From contig DAOUZG010000084.1 in assembly GCA_030665705.1 (NCBI GenBank), forward strand, positions 1 through 7,461: a stretch of DNA of 7,461 nucleotides. The letters run 5' to 3'. Source of the DNA: Deltaproteobacteria bacterium. GTDB taxonomy: Bacteria > Myxococcota_A > UBA9160 > SZUA-336. Positions 1-6,124 of this stretch are shown here, piece by piece (position 1 is the stretch's first letter; each line of letters opens with the position of its first letter). The position numbers and the translations under genes were made by a program. The notes below the pieces were generated by a model. That model saw only the letters and a list, made by a program, of their open reading frames with translations, was not told where the DNA came from and ran no database searches.

Positions 1-269
1 TCCAGCGCATCGAGAATCCCGATCACATCGTTGAAGATGATCGGCAGCGCATAGCTCTCCGCCGCGGCCGGCTTGGCCGACTCGCCGAAGCCACGCAGAT
101 CCGGTGCAATCACCCGGAACCCGGCCTCGACCAGAGTCGGAATCTGATTCCGCCAGAGGTAGGAAGAGTCCGGGAACCCGTGAAGCAAGAGCACCGCCGG
201 ACCGCTCCCCCGGTCTACGACGTGAAAACTCAGCCCGTTTACCTCGATTCGTTTGCCTTGCAGGTTCAT
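1..269 (-). CDS. Alpha/beta hydrolase, epoxide-hydrolase-like (5' part only)
   Basis: N-terminal 89 residues of an alpha/beta-fold hydrolase; the rest lies beyond the left edge of the window. The ATG is at 267-269. Visible are the first beta strands (residues 7-20), the strand plus oxyanion-hole motif HGFPDSS at residues 30-36 preceded by a hydrophobic VLLL run, a tryptophan at 39, and the APDLRGFGES motif at 55-64. This order is typical of soluble epoxide hydrolases, haloalkane dehalogenases and related hydrolases. The nucleophile elbow and the Asp/His of the triad are not in the window, so an Asp nucleophile (epoxide hydrolase or dehalogenase) cannot be told from a Ser nucleophile (esterase). 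The gene begins 58 bp after the DsbA-like gene and is probably cotranscribed with it. The only purine-rich stretch upstream (complement of 286-291) is about 16 nt from the ATG, too far for a good ribosome binding site. Confidence 0.88.
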   Translation of the reverse strand, partial: MNLQGKRIEVNGLSFHVVDRGSGPAVLLLHGFPDSSYLWRNQIPTLVEAGFRVIAPDLRGFGESAKPAAAESYALPIIFNDVIGILDAL

Positions 270-327
270 GATCGTTCGAGTGGATCCTCTCTTGTCGCTT
301 GTTCCTCTGTTCGTTCCGGTCGCTCCC

Positions 328-951
328 TCAGCTTCCGGACTTCTCCTCGAGCGCCCGGAGGACCCACCTCCGGTAGAACTCGACGGGAAACGCTCCCGTG
401 ACGGCGATGTCCTGGTCGGCTCGACGGACCGAGGGAACTCCGGACGCGCCCGCCCCGAGTGCTTCCCTGTGCTCCCGCAGGATCGCCTCGAGCAGCACTC
501 CATCCTCGGACCGGACAAATTCTTCGGCGGGAAGCTCCGCCTCCTTCCAGATCTCGCGCAGTGTGTCGAGCGCGGTGATGTCCCGGTTCTCGGCGAAGTA
601 GGCATGCAGCAGCCTCTCATGGATCCGCTCGAACGCGGCTTCGCCGAGCGTGGCCGCCGCCTTCGCGACCCGGTGGGGCGGGATGCTGTGCGACGGTGGG
701 CCATCCTCGCCCTCCCACACCCGGAAGGTGCCGCTGTCCGCTTCGGCCCCAGGTCGTAGCCATGAGCGCGTGTAGCGCTGGAAGGTCTCGAGATCGCGGG
801 ACGGGACGGGCTCCGGTCGCAGCAGGAAGCTCCGCCACTCGATCCGCACCGAGTCTTCGAGTTCCTCTCGAAGCCGGGTCATCCGCACCGAGGCGTTGTA
901 GCACCAGGGGCAGAGGTAGTCGGAATAGACGATGAGGCGGACCGGATTCAC
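328..951 (-). CDS. DsbA-family thioredoxin-fold protein, FrnE-like
   Basis: A 207-residue DsbA-family protein of the FrnE / 2-hydroxychromene-2-carboxylate isomerase type. A thioredoxin-fold beta strand (residues 4-10) leads into the redox motif CPWC at Cys14-Cys17. A helical insertion covers roughly residues 50-165. The cis-proline loop GVPS is at 171-174, followed by the AVTGAFPVEFY stretch (183-193) that resembles the conserved ITGAQP region of FrnE proteins. There is no signal peptide, so it is predicted cytoplasmic. Family members act as thiol-disulfide oxidoreductases, or glutathione-dependent isomerases when the cysteines are lost; both cysteines are present here, which favours redox activity. 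The start is GTG at 949-951, chosen because the core fold begins at once; its codon directly follows the TAG stop of the EthD gene, which suggests translational coupling. The in vivo substrate cannot be inferred. Confidence 0.9.
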   Translation of the reverse strand: MNPVRLIVYSDYLCPWCYNASVRMTRLREELEDSVRIEWRSFLLRPEPVPSRDLETFQRYTRSWLRPGAEADSGTFRVWEGEDGPPSHSIPPHRVAKAAATLGEAAFERIHERLLHAYFAENRDITALDTLREIWKEAELPAEEFVRSEDGVLLEAILREHREALGAGASGVPSVRRADQDIAVTGAFPVEFYRRWVLRALEEKSGS

Positions 952-1326
952 CTAGGCCTCGTTCACGATCGGATGCTCCTCCGCGATCCAGAGCGGGGAA
1001 CGTCCCAGGTCGATAAAGCGTTGCTCGTCCTCGAGGAGCTCTCGCGCGGCAGCCTGCCCCTCGGGAGCGGAGAACGACTGCATCAGCGTCTCGCGACTCT
1101 CCCACCAGAGCTCCGCCACTCCGTCGTATGCCCCCGGTCCACCGCGTCCCGCTTGCAGAAGGCGGGTCGCCTCATCGTCGAGTGTGTGGACCTGGGTATA
1201 CCGCCGAATCCCGAGCGTCTGGGCATGCTTCCGAACGAGGGGAGCGTGGGTCTCCAGCCAGTAGCGCTGGAACTCCTCGAGCGAGAGGTTCGGGAGGCGA
1301 CGTAAGCAGTACACGAGTTTCACCAT
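952..1326 (-). CDS. EthD domain-containing protein
   Basis: A 124-residue protein matching the EthD family, small dimeric alpha+beta-barrel proteins related to ferredoxin-like monooxygenases. Recognisable blocks are the first strand with KLVYCLRR (residues 3-10), the helix LSLEEFQRYWLETHAPLV (14-31) carrying the family's F-x2-YW and TH-x-PLV signature, the second-repeat YDGVAELWW (67-75), and the terminal FIDLGRSPLW (104-113) with a following Glu-Glu pair. EthD was named from ethyl tert-butyl ether degradation clusters, and relatives occur in polyketide and hydrocarbon catabolic loci; its chemistry is poorly defined. The ATG at 1324-1326 is favoured over longer in-frame starts because a strong AGGAGG lies about 7 nt upstream and the domain starts at residue 2. 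It is the first gene of an apparent three-gene minus-strand operon and its stop touches the next start. Confidence 0.92.
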   Translation of the reverse strand: MVKLVYCLRRLPNLSLEEFQRYWLETHAPLVRKHAQTLGIRRYTQVHTLDDEATRLLQAGRGGPGAYDGVAELWWESRETLMQSFSAPEGQAAARELLEDEQRFIDLGRSPLWIAEEHPIVNEA

Positions 1327-1381
1327 GAGCCTTCCTCCTAACGGGAGACGGGACCGCGCGACGAGCTGGCGGCGGCGCCCC

Positions 1382-1411
1382 ATTCTACTCCGGGCGGCCC
1401 GCCCGAGTCGG
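1382..1411 (-). promoter_or_regulatory. Candidate promoter for the EthD-DsbA-hydrolase operon
   Basis: On the minus strand a -10-like TAGAAT (complement of 1382-1387, 5 of 6 consensus positions) is preceded, with an 18 bp spacer, by a weak -35-like CCGACT (complement of 1406-1411, 3 of 6). Initiation would fall near 1375, giving a leader of about 50 nt containing the strong AGGAGG of the EthD gene. The spacer is almost filled by a perfect inverted repeat. The -35 match is poor, so this is tentative. Confidence 0.35.
1391..1405. repeat. Perfect 7+1+7 bp inverted repeat, operator-like
   Basis: CGGGCGG and CCGCCCG are exact reverse complements around one central C. The dyad lies between the proposed -35 and -10 boxes of the leftward promoter, where a bound repressor or a spacer-distorting activator would act. 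High local GC makes short GC-only palindromes fairly likely by chance. Confidence 0.45.
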
Positions 1412-1442
1412 ATTGGAGCCCGGAAGTGGGGACTCCGATCCG
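1409..1442. repeat. 10 bp inverted repeat, one mismatch, 14 nt loop
   Basis: CGGATTGGAG (1409-1418) and CTCCGATCCG (1433-1442) are complementary at 9 of 10 positions. In plus-strand RNA the odd pair is a U-G wobble, so a continuous 10 bp stem is possible. It sits between the divergent EthD and antiporter genes and could be a two-half-site operator or an RNA hairpin in a long antiporter leader. It would overlap the coding region if the antiporter started at the GTG at 1426. Confidence 0.45.
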
Positions 1443-1457
1443 GTCCGCTACGTTCTG

Positions 1458-1482
1458 GGCGGGAGGGGGAAGCGTTCCCGCC
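1458..1482 (+). repeat. GC-rich hairpin just upstream of the antiporter ATG
   Basis: GGCGGGA (1458-1464) can pair with TCCCGCC (1476-1482) around an 11 nt loop. A shorter alternative stem pairs GGGAA (1467-1471) with TTCCC (1475-1479), so the two folds exclude each other. The purine-rich GGGAGGGGGAAG (1461-1472), the best Shine-Dalgarno-like stretch here, is inside it but about 28 nt from the ATG at 1501, too far for normal use. A regulatory role is speculative. Confidence 0.3.
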
Positions 1483-1500
1483 TCGAGCAGGGCCCATCGG

Positions 1501-3207
1501 ATGCCGAAGATCCCAGGGGCTGATCCCCTACTGATCCTGGCGACGGTTCTCCTCGCTGGAATGGCGCTCGGTTGGCTTGCGACCCGCATCCACCTGCCGA
1601 GCGTTACCGGCCAGATTCTCGCCGGCGCCTTGATCGGACAGGGCGGGCTCGCCCTCTTCGACGAGCAAGCCGTCGCAGGCCTGCAGCCTCTCACTCACCT
1701 GGCACTGGCCTGGATCGGAGCTGCCCTCGGCGCACACCTCAACCTCCGTCGGCTGCGGAACGCCGGAAAGAGACTGGGGCTCCTCTTCTTGTGTGAGTCT
1801 CTGCTCACGCCCACGATTGTTTTTGCAGCGCTGGTGCTTCTCACGGACGTTCGCCCCGCGGTCGCGGCGCTGTTCGCAACGGTGGCTATTGCGACGGCCC
1901 CCGCGACCGTTCTCGCGATCGTTCGGGAGAGCCGCGCACGTGGCATCTTCGTGAAGACTCTCCTCGCGGGCGTCGCCCTCGGGAGCGTGGCGTGCATTCT
2001 CCTGTTCGAGCTTGCCCGATCCGTGGTGCGGGTGGAGTTCGACTCGGGAACCAGCTTCTCGCTGGGGATCCTGGCGGGTCCGCTCGCGTCTCTTGCTGCG
2101 GCTGTGGGTTTAGGATCGGGCCTCGCGATCGTCGCCAACCTGGTGACCCGTCGCGTGGTGCGCCAGGACCGTCTGGCGACGACGGGAATGATCACGCTTC
2201 TCCTCACCTTCGGCCTCGCTAGCTGGCTCGAGCTTTCGCCGTTGCTCGCATGTCTGTTTCTGGGCTTCGTCCAGAGCAACCTCACGCCGGCGCGCGAGGG
2301 GTTACTCGACCGGATCTTCGGCGATTTCGAGCCGGTGGTTCTCTGCGTGTTCTTCACGGTCGCGGGAATGGCGCTGACGCTGGAGCGTCTCGCGGAGGCG
2401 GGACTGGTGGCCGCCGTCTTCTTTGCGGCCCGGGCTGCAGCCAAGCTCTTCTCTCCGCGGGTGGCGATGACACTCGCGGGTGTTCCGGATCGGGTACGGC
2501 GGAACCTCGGGATGGCCCTGATCCCTCAGGCCGGTCTCGCCGTCGGTCTCGTGCTGCTCATTCAGGACGACCCGGTGTTCGCAGAAGTCAGCCAGCTCTT
2601 CACCGCGTCGGTCCTGAGCGTCGTAGCGGTCAACGAGATCATCGGGCCGGTGCTCACACGCGTTGCGCTCGTTCGCTCCGGCGAGGCTGGCAGGGACCGC
2701 CCCCGGCTCGTCGACTTCCTCCAGGAGGAGAACATCATCACGGATCTCCGCGCCGCTACCAAGGAGGAGGCGATCGAGCGGCTCACGGACGTGCTCATCC
2801 GGTCCCACCACCTCTCCCAGGTCGACCGCAGCGCGCTGCTTCGATCGATTCTCGAGCGGGAGGCTGAGGTCTCCACGTGTCTCGGAGGCGGGCTGGCCGT
2901 GCCGCACGGCGAGCTACCCGAGGGGTTACCGATGGTGGGAGTCATGGGGCTCAGCCGCGAGGGGCTCTACTTCGAGACGCCCGACGATCGGCCGATCCAC
3001 TGCATGGTGCTCCTCGCGACTCCACGCGGAGAGCGTGACCGCCACCTCGAGGTCCTCGCGGCACTGGCCCGCACTCTGGCAACCGACCCTTCCCTGCAGC
3101 AGCAGCTCTACAATGCGGGGAGTCCGGCGCACGCGTACGATGTCCTACACGGCGAGGAGACCGAGTACTTCAACTACTTTCTCGAGGAGGGGCCCGGGAG
3201 CGCTTAA
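1501..3207 (+). CDS. CPA-family cation/proton antiporter fused to a PTS EIIA-like domain
   Basis: A 568-residue inner-membrane protein. Residues 8-390 form about 12-13 hydrophobic segments of the Na+/H+ exchanger (Kef/CPA2-like) fold, with the TAPATVLAIVRE motif (132-143), SPLLACLFLGF (246-256), and GMALIPQAGLAVGL (337-350) in a late helix. Residues 402-550 form a PTS EIIA type-2 (fructose/Ntr) domain with the phospho-acceptor motif AVPHG at His469 and the second conserved histidine at His515. In such fusions the EIIA domain is thought to couple transport to phosphorylation state; no PTS EI or HPr gene is nearby. The position usually occupied by acidic ion-binding residues in the TLLAVVALDD-like helix reads VALGSV (158-163), so transport activity is uncertain. 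Start choice: ATG 1501 puts the first membrane helix near the N-terminus. A GTG at 1426, with GGAG 7 nt upstream, would add 25 residues. Confidence 0.9.
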   Translation: MPKIPGADPLLILATVLLAGMALGWLATRIHLPSVTGQILAGALIGQGGLALFDEQAVAGLQPLTHLALAWIGAALGAHLNLRRLRNAGKRLGLLFLCESLLTPTIVFAALVLLTDVRPAVAALFATVAIATAPATVLAIVRESRARGIFVKTLLAGVALGSVACILLFELARSVVRVEFDSGTSFSLGILAGPLASLAAAVGLGSGLAIVANLVTRRVVRQDRLATTGMITLLLTFGLASWLELSPLLACLFLGFVQSNLTPAREGLLDRIFGDFEPVVLCVFFTVAGMALTLERLAEAGLVAAVFFAARAAAKLFSPRVAMTLAGVPDRVRRNLGMALIPQAGLAVGLVLLIQDDPVFAEVSQLFTASVLSVVAVNEIIGPVLTRVALVRSGEAGRDRPRLVDFLQEENIITDLRAATKEEAIERLTDVLIRSHHLSQVDRSALLRSILEREAEVSTCLGGGLAVPHGELPEGLPMVGVMGLSREGLYFETPDDRPIHCMVLLATPRGERDRHLEVLAALARTLATDPSLQQQLYNAGSPAHAYDVLHGEETEYFNYFLEEGPGSA

Positions 3208-3216
3208 CCCCCCGGC

Positions 3217-3987
3217 TCACAGGCAGGTGGAGATACCACCATCGACGGGGATGACCGCACCGGTGAGATAAGCGCCCGCTCTCGACGCGAGGTAGATCGC
3301 GACTCCCGCCATATCCTCCGGCTCCCCGATTCGCCCGAGCGGACAGCTCTGGAGGATGACATCGCGAAAGCGCTCGATCGTTTCCGCCATCATCTTGCTC
3401 TGGAAAGGGCCCGGGGCAACGGCATTGACCGTGATGCCGTGCGGGGCGAGTCTGCGCGCCAGCGTGCGGGTGAGATGGTGGACGCCCGCCTTGCTTGCGG
3501 AGTAGGCGTACGTCTCGAGTCCCGGGACGTGGAGTCCGTCGATCGACCCGATGTTGATCACCCGCGCGGGATCGCCGGGCCGTGCGCCCTTCTCCAGAAG
3601 GGGGAGAAACGCACGGGTGCCGTGAAAGGCGGCTTTCACGTTCAGGGCGAAAATCTTGTCCCAAGCCGAATCCGGGAACTCGTCGAACGGCGCCCCCCAG
3701 TTGGCTCCAGCATTGTTCACGAGGATGTGTAGCGACTGTTCTCGCTCCGCGACGGCCTGCATGAGACCCCGTACCCCCTGCTCGGTGGAAAGGTCGGCAG
3801 GCACCGAGATGCAGGTTCCCGCCTCGGAAAGTTCCGCCGCGACCCGATCGCACACGTCCTTCTTACGGGACGAGATGTAGACGCGGGCCTTGGCCTGGAT
3901 GAACCCGCGCGCGATCATGAGCCCGATCCCGCGCGATCCGCCGGTGACCACTGCGGTCTTCCCCTCGATCGAGAACAGCCCTTCCAT
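3217..3987 (-). CDS. Short-chain dehydrogenase/reductase, RhlG-like 3-oxoacyl reductase
   Basis: A 256-residue classical short-chain dehydrogenase. The Rossmann cofactor motif TGGSRGIG is at 15-22 and SSRK (39-42) places a basic residue after the second strand, favouring NADPH. The structural NNAGA is at 91-95. Catalytic residues are Asn116, Ser148, Tyr162 and Lys166 in YSASK, and the substrate-side APGPF loop is at 191-195. The C-terminal LTGAVIPVDGG (241-251) is typical of FabG-like enzymes. Overall wording, for example the FSIEGK start, the PADLS segment, RVINIGSIDG and the ETYAYSASK stretch, resembles Pseudomonas RhlG, an NADPH-dependent beta-ketoacyl reductase, more than housekeeping FabG. 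No rhlA or rhlB homologue is present, so rhamnolipid synthesis is not implied. A good GGGAGG lies about 7 nt before the ATG. It is downstream of the aminotransferase by 75 bp and converges with the antiporter gene, 9 bp between stops. Confidence 0.93.
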   Translation of the reverse strand: MEGLFSIEGKTAVVTGGSRGIGLMIARGFIQAKARVYISSRKKDVCDRVAAELSEAGTCISVPADLSTEQGVRGLMQAVAEREQSLHILVNNAGANWGAPFDEFPDSAWDKIFALNVKAAFHGTRAFLPLLEKGARPGDPARVINIGSIDGLHVPGLETYAYSASKAGVHHLTRTLARRLAPHGITVNAVAPGPFQSKMMAETIERFRDVILQSCPLGRIGEPEDMAGVAIYLASRAGAYLTGAVIPVDGGISTCL

Positions 3988-4062
3988 CTCTTTCCTCCCT
4001 AATGCCGCGGTCCGCCCGAATCGGCCAAGCCCAGTTCGCTCCTCCTCGGTTCGAAATGAGGC

Positions 4063-5208
4063 CTACCCGAGAACGCGCCCGATCCGTTCGAGCGCCTCGT
4101 CGATCGTCTCCTCCGGGGCAGTGTAGGAGAAGCGGATCCATCCCTCCCCGGCCTCCCCGAAGTCGATTCCCGGGGTGACCGCCACGTGGGCCTCCTCGAG
4201 AATCCGGAAGGCGAGACGCTGCGAGTCGGTGTCGAAGGCGCGCGCGTCTGCGAAGACGTAGAACGCGCCGACCGGCATCGTCGGAACTCCGAAGCCGAGC
4301 CTCCGCAGCCCGTCGACCATCCGTGCCCGGCGCCGATCGTAAGCCTCGCGCATCGCCCGCACGGTCGGCTCGCCCTCGCGGATCGCGGCCACACCTGCGT
4401 GCTGGACGAAGCGGTTCGCGGAAATGAAGAGGTTCTGCTGCAGCGTCTGTAGTGTTCGCACCGCGGATCTCGGTGCAATCACATGCCCGAGGCGGAATCC
4501 GGTCATGGCGTACCTCTTCGAGAACCCGTCGAGAACAAAGGCTCCATCCGTAGCCCGAATCGCAGACGTGACGCGGACGCCGTCGTAGACGAGCCCATCG
4601 TAGATCTCGTCCGAGACGAGGGGAAGACCCAGGTTCGCGAGCGCCGACAACGTCTCCTCGTCCTGAACCGCACCGGTCGGGTTCGCCGGCGAGCCCACCA
4701 CGATGGCCCGGGTCCGCGCTCCGACCGCCGCCTGGACGGCCTCCACGGGAATGCGATACCCGTCTTCTGCCCGGGTCGGGACCATCACGGGTCGTCCCCC
4801 GCAGGCCTGAACGAACCCCGGATAGCAGGGGTAGTGGGGGGTCGGGACAATGACTTCATCGCCCCTCTCGAGGAGCAACAGAAAGACGAGGAGCATCGCG
4901 GGCGAGGTTCCGCTCGTGACGAGCACACGGTCCGCGTCCACTGCCACGCCCGACCGCTCGCCGTAGTCCTCGGCGATCGCTTCCCGGAGCTCCGGGAGTC
5001 CCCGGCTGTCGGTGTACCGCGTCTCACCCCTGCGGAGCGCTCTCGCACAAGCCTCGATCGCTGCATCCGGGGGTGGGAGGTCCGGCTCGCCAATCTCGAG
5101 GTGCAGGACCCGGGTGCCCGCGCGCTCCATGGCGAAGGCCCTCTCCATGACCTCCATGGCCAGGAACGGTTGGATCTCGGCGATGTGTCGGGCGAATCTC
5201 AAATCCAT
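4063..5208 (-). CDS. Class I/II pyridoxal-phosphate aminotransferase
   Basis: A 381-residue fold-type I aminotransferase, near aspartate/aromatic aminotransferases of the Igamma group in length and motifs. Visible are the substrate loop LEIGEPDLPPP (37-47), the cofactor phosphate region SGTSPAM (99-105), Tyr126-region ring stacking in TPHYPCYPG (123-131), SPANPTG with Asn176 (173-179), Asp200 and Tyr203 in SDEIYDGL, the Schiff-base Lys231 in GFSKRYAMTGFRLG (228-241) with phosphate-binding Arg239, and the carboxylate-binding Arg359 in WIRFSY. All catalytic residues are present, so it should be active; the amino donor and acceptor cannot be assigned. The first ATG gives the expected helix before the GEPD loop, but there is no Shine-Dalgarno sequence ahead of it. 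It lies 79 bp downstream of the FKBP gene and 75 bp upstream of the reductase gene, so a shared transcript is plausible. Confidence 0.94.
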   Translation of the reverse strand: MDLRFARHIAEIQPFLAMEVMERAFAMERAGTRVLHLEIGEPDLPPPDAAIEACARALRRGETRYTDSRGLPELREAIAEDYGERSGVAVDADRVLVTSGTSPAMLLVFLLLLERGDEVIVPTPHYPCYPGFVQACGGRPVMVPTRAEDGYRIPVEAVQAAVGARTRAIVVGSPANPTGAVQDEETLSALANLGLPLVSDEIYDGLVYDGVRVTSAIRATDGAFVLDGFSKRYAMTGFRLGHVIAPRSAVRTLQTLQQNLFISANRFVQHAGVAAIREGEPTVRAMREAYDRRRARMVDGLRRLGFGVPTMPVGAFYVFADARAFDTDSQRLAFRILEEAHVAVTPGIDFGEAGEGWIRFSYTAPEETIDEALERIGRVLG

Positions 5209-5287
5209 CGTCGGCCCGGGTTACCCGCGCAACGGGGACGTGTCAAGGACGGGGCCGGTGTTATGGGGATCGGGCGCTCAGCTCGTC

Positions 5288-5986
5288 CTAGGGCGCCTCT
5301 GAGCCGGACTCCTCCCTCACGATCTCGAGCAGCTCCACCTCGAACACGAGTGCCGAGCCGGGGGGGATCTTCGGGCCGGCGCCCCGGTCTCCGTAGGCGG
5401 TGGCGGGTGGGCACGTGAGGCGGCTCTTCCCGCCGACCTTGGTCTTCTGGAGTCCCTCCGTCCAGCAGGGGATCACCCGGTTAAGGGCAAAGCTGGCCGG
5501 CTGGCCCCGCTCGACGGAGCTGTCGAACACCGTCCCGTCGCGAAGCATCCCGTGGTAATGAACCCGCACGGTGTCCGAGGCCTCCGGCTGGTCTCCCGAT
5601 CCCGCCCTCAGCTCTTCGATCACGACCCCGGATTCCAGGCGCACCGCGTTCTCCTGCGAGGCCGCCTCCTCGAGGAACTGCTGCGCCGCAGCCTTCTCCG
5701 CCTCCATCGCCGCGCGTCTTCGGCTCTGGGTCAAGGCCTGGACCTTAGCCCCGTACTCCTCCATGGGGACCCGCGCCTCGCGTTCGAGCACCGCGTCCCG
5801 AAGCCCCCGGAGCACAACTTCGAGCTCCTGTTCCGAGAGACTCAGGGGTTGAAACACCCTCGCCACCGAGAAGCCAAGCGCGTAGAGCGTCCGCTCGTCC
5901 TCCGTCTGAAGCGGGGGCTCCTGCGCGCTGCCGCACGAGAGCATTGCGATCAAAGCGAGGACGGCACAGGTAAGTCGTATAGACAT
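5288..5986 (-). CDS. FKBP-type peptidyl-prolyl isomerase, FkpA/Mip-like lipoprotein
   Basis: A 232-residue secreted isomerase that assists folding of envelope proteins by cis-trans isomerisation at proline. A short signal sequence (residues 1-17, Arg4 then a hydrophobic run) ends in MLSC, a slightly degenerate lipobox with Cys18 as acyl site; Gly at +2 suggests outer-membrane sorting. Residues 28-70 match the FKBP N-terminal dimerisation domain (YALGFSVARVFQ), followed by a charged alpha-helical linker to about 115. The FKBP domain (118-224) keeps the pocket residues Tyr144, Phe154, Asp155, Val171, Ile172, Trp175, Tyr198 and Phe215. Cys174 and Cys192, as in related VIPCW and TCPP forms of the family, could form a disulfide in the periplasm (inference). 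AAGGAG 6 nt before the ATG supports the start. Transcribed away from the alpha/beta hydrolase gene at 6125. Confidence 0.94.
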   Translation of the reverse strand: MSIRLTCAVLALIAMLSCGSAQEPPLQTEDERTLYALGFSVARVFQPLSLSEQELEVVLRGLRDAVLEREARVPMEEYGAKVQALTQSRRRAAMEAEKAAAQQFLEEAASQENAVRLESGVVIEELRAGSGDQPEASDTVRVHYHGMLRDGTVFDSSVERGQPASFALNRVIPCWTEGLQKTKVGGKSRLTCPPATAYGDRGAGPKIPPGSALVFEVELLEIVREESGSEAP

Positions 5987-6040
5987 GGGTGGCTCCTTGG
6001 TTTCGAGGCTTTTCCCCAGCCCCGTCTGATTCTTCCTGCC

Positions 6041-6064
6041 TTCCAGGGCTGGTTCCAGGGCCGG
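6041..6064. repeat. Two tandem 12 bp units in a divergent intergenic region
   Basis: TTCCAGGGCTGG (6041-6052) is followed immediately by TTCCAGGGCCGG (6053-6064), identical at 11 of 12 positions. It lies between the divergent FKBP and alpha/beta hydrolase genes, so it could be a direct-repeat binding site for a regulator with a spacing near one helical turn. No regulator gene is in the window to pair with it. Confidence 0.5.
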
Positions 6065-6077
6065 GCCCCCTCAGACC

Positions 6078-6101
6078 CCCGGGGCGGTTTGATTCCCCGG
6101 G
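6078..6101. repeat. 7 bp GC hairpin in the divergent intergenic region
   Basis: CCCGGGG (6078-6084) and CCCCGGG (6095-6101) are exact reverse complements around a 10 nt loop (CGGTTTGATT). No T-run follows on either strand, so it is not a typical intrinsic terminator. Its place 24 bp before the hydrolase ATG makes an operator or leader structure possible. Confidence 0.4.
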
Positions 6102-6124
6102 TGGGCATCGCGGATCATACCGAC

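Noticed and set aside
253..759. 168-codon plus-strand frame over the DsbA-like gene
   Set aside because: It is antisense to a protein with CPWC and cis-proline motifs and shows no domain of its own.
1695..2444. 249-codon minus-strand frame inside the antiporter gene
   Set aside because: Composition is an Arg/Ser/Ala/Thr mixture typical of antisense GC-rich reading; the plus-strand antiporter has clear motifs.
3190..3219. Possible bidirectional terminator between the convergent antiporter and reductase genes
   Set aside because: Only a 5 bp stem (CCGGG with CCCGG) can be drawn, it overlaps the antiporter's coding end, and no T-run follows on either strand.
5217..5227. Small CGGG-TTA-CCCG hairpin before the aminotransferase
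   Set aside because: A 4 bp stem is within chance expectation in this composition and no T-run follows.
6089..6118. Promoter-like TTGATT, 18 bp, GATCAT before the hydrolase
   Set aside because: Each box matches only 4 of 6 consensus positions and the -35 overlaps the hairpin at 6078-6101; too weak to call, although its position would also give a leaderless message.
5552..6124. Upstream extension of the plus-strand hydrolase frame
   Set aside because: The extra 191 codons are antisense to the FKBP gene and have no recognisable domain; the hydrolase fold begins just after the ATG at 6125.
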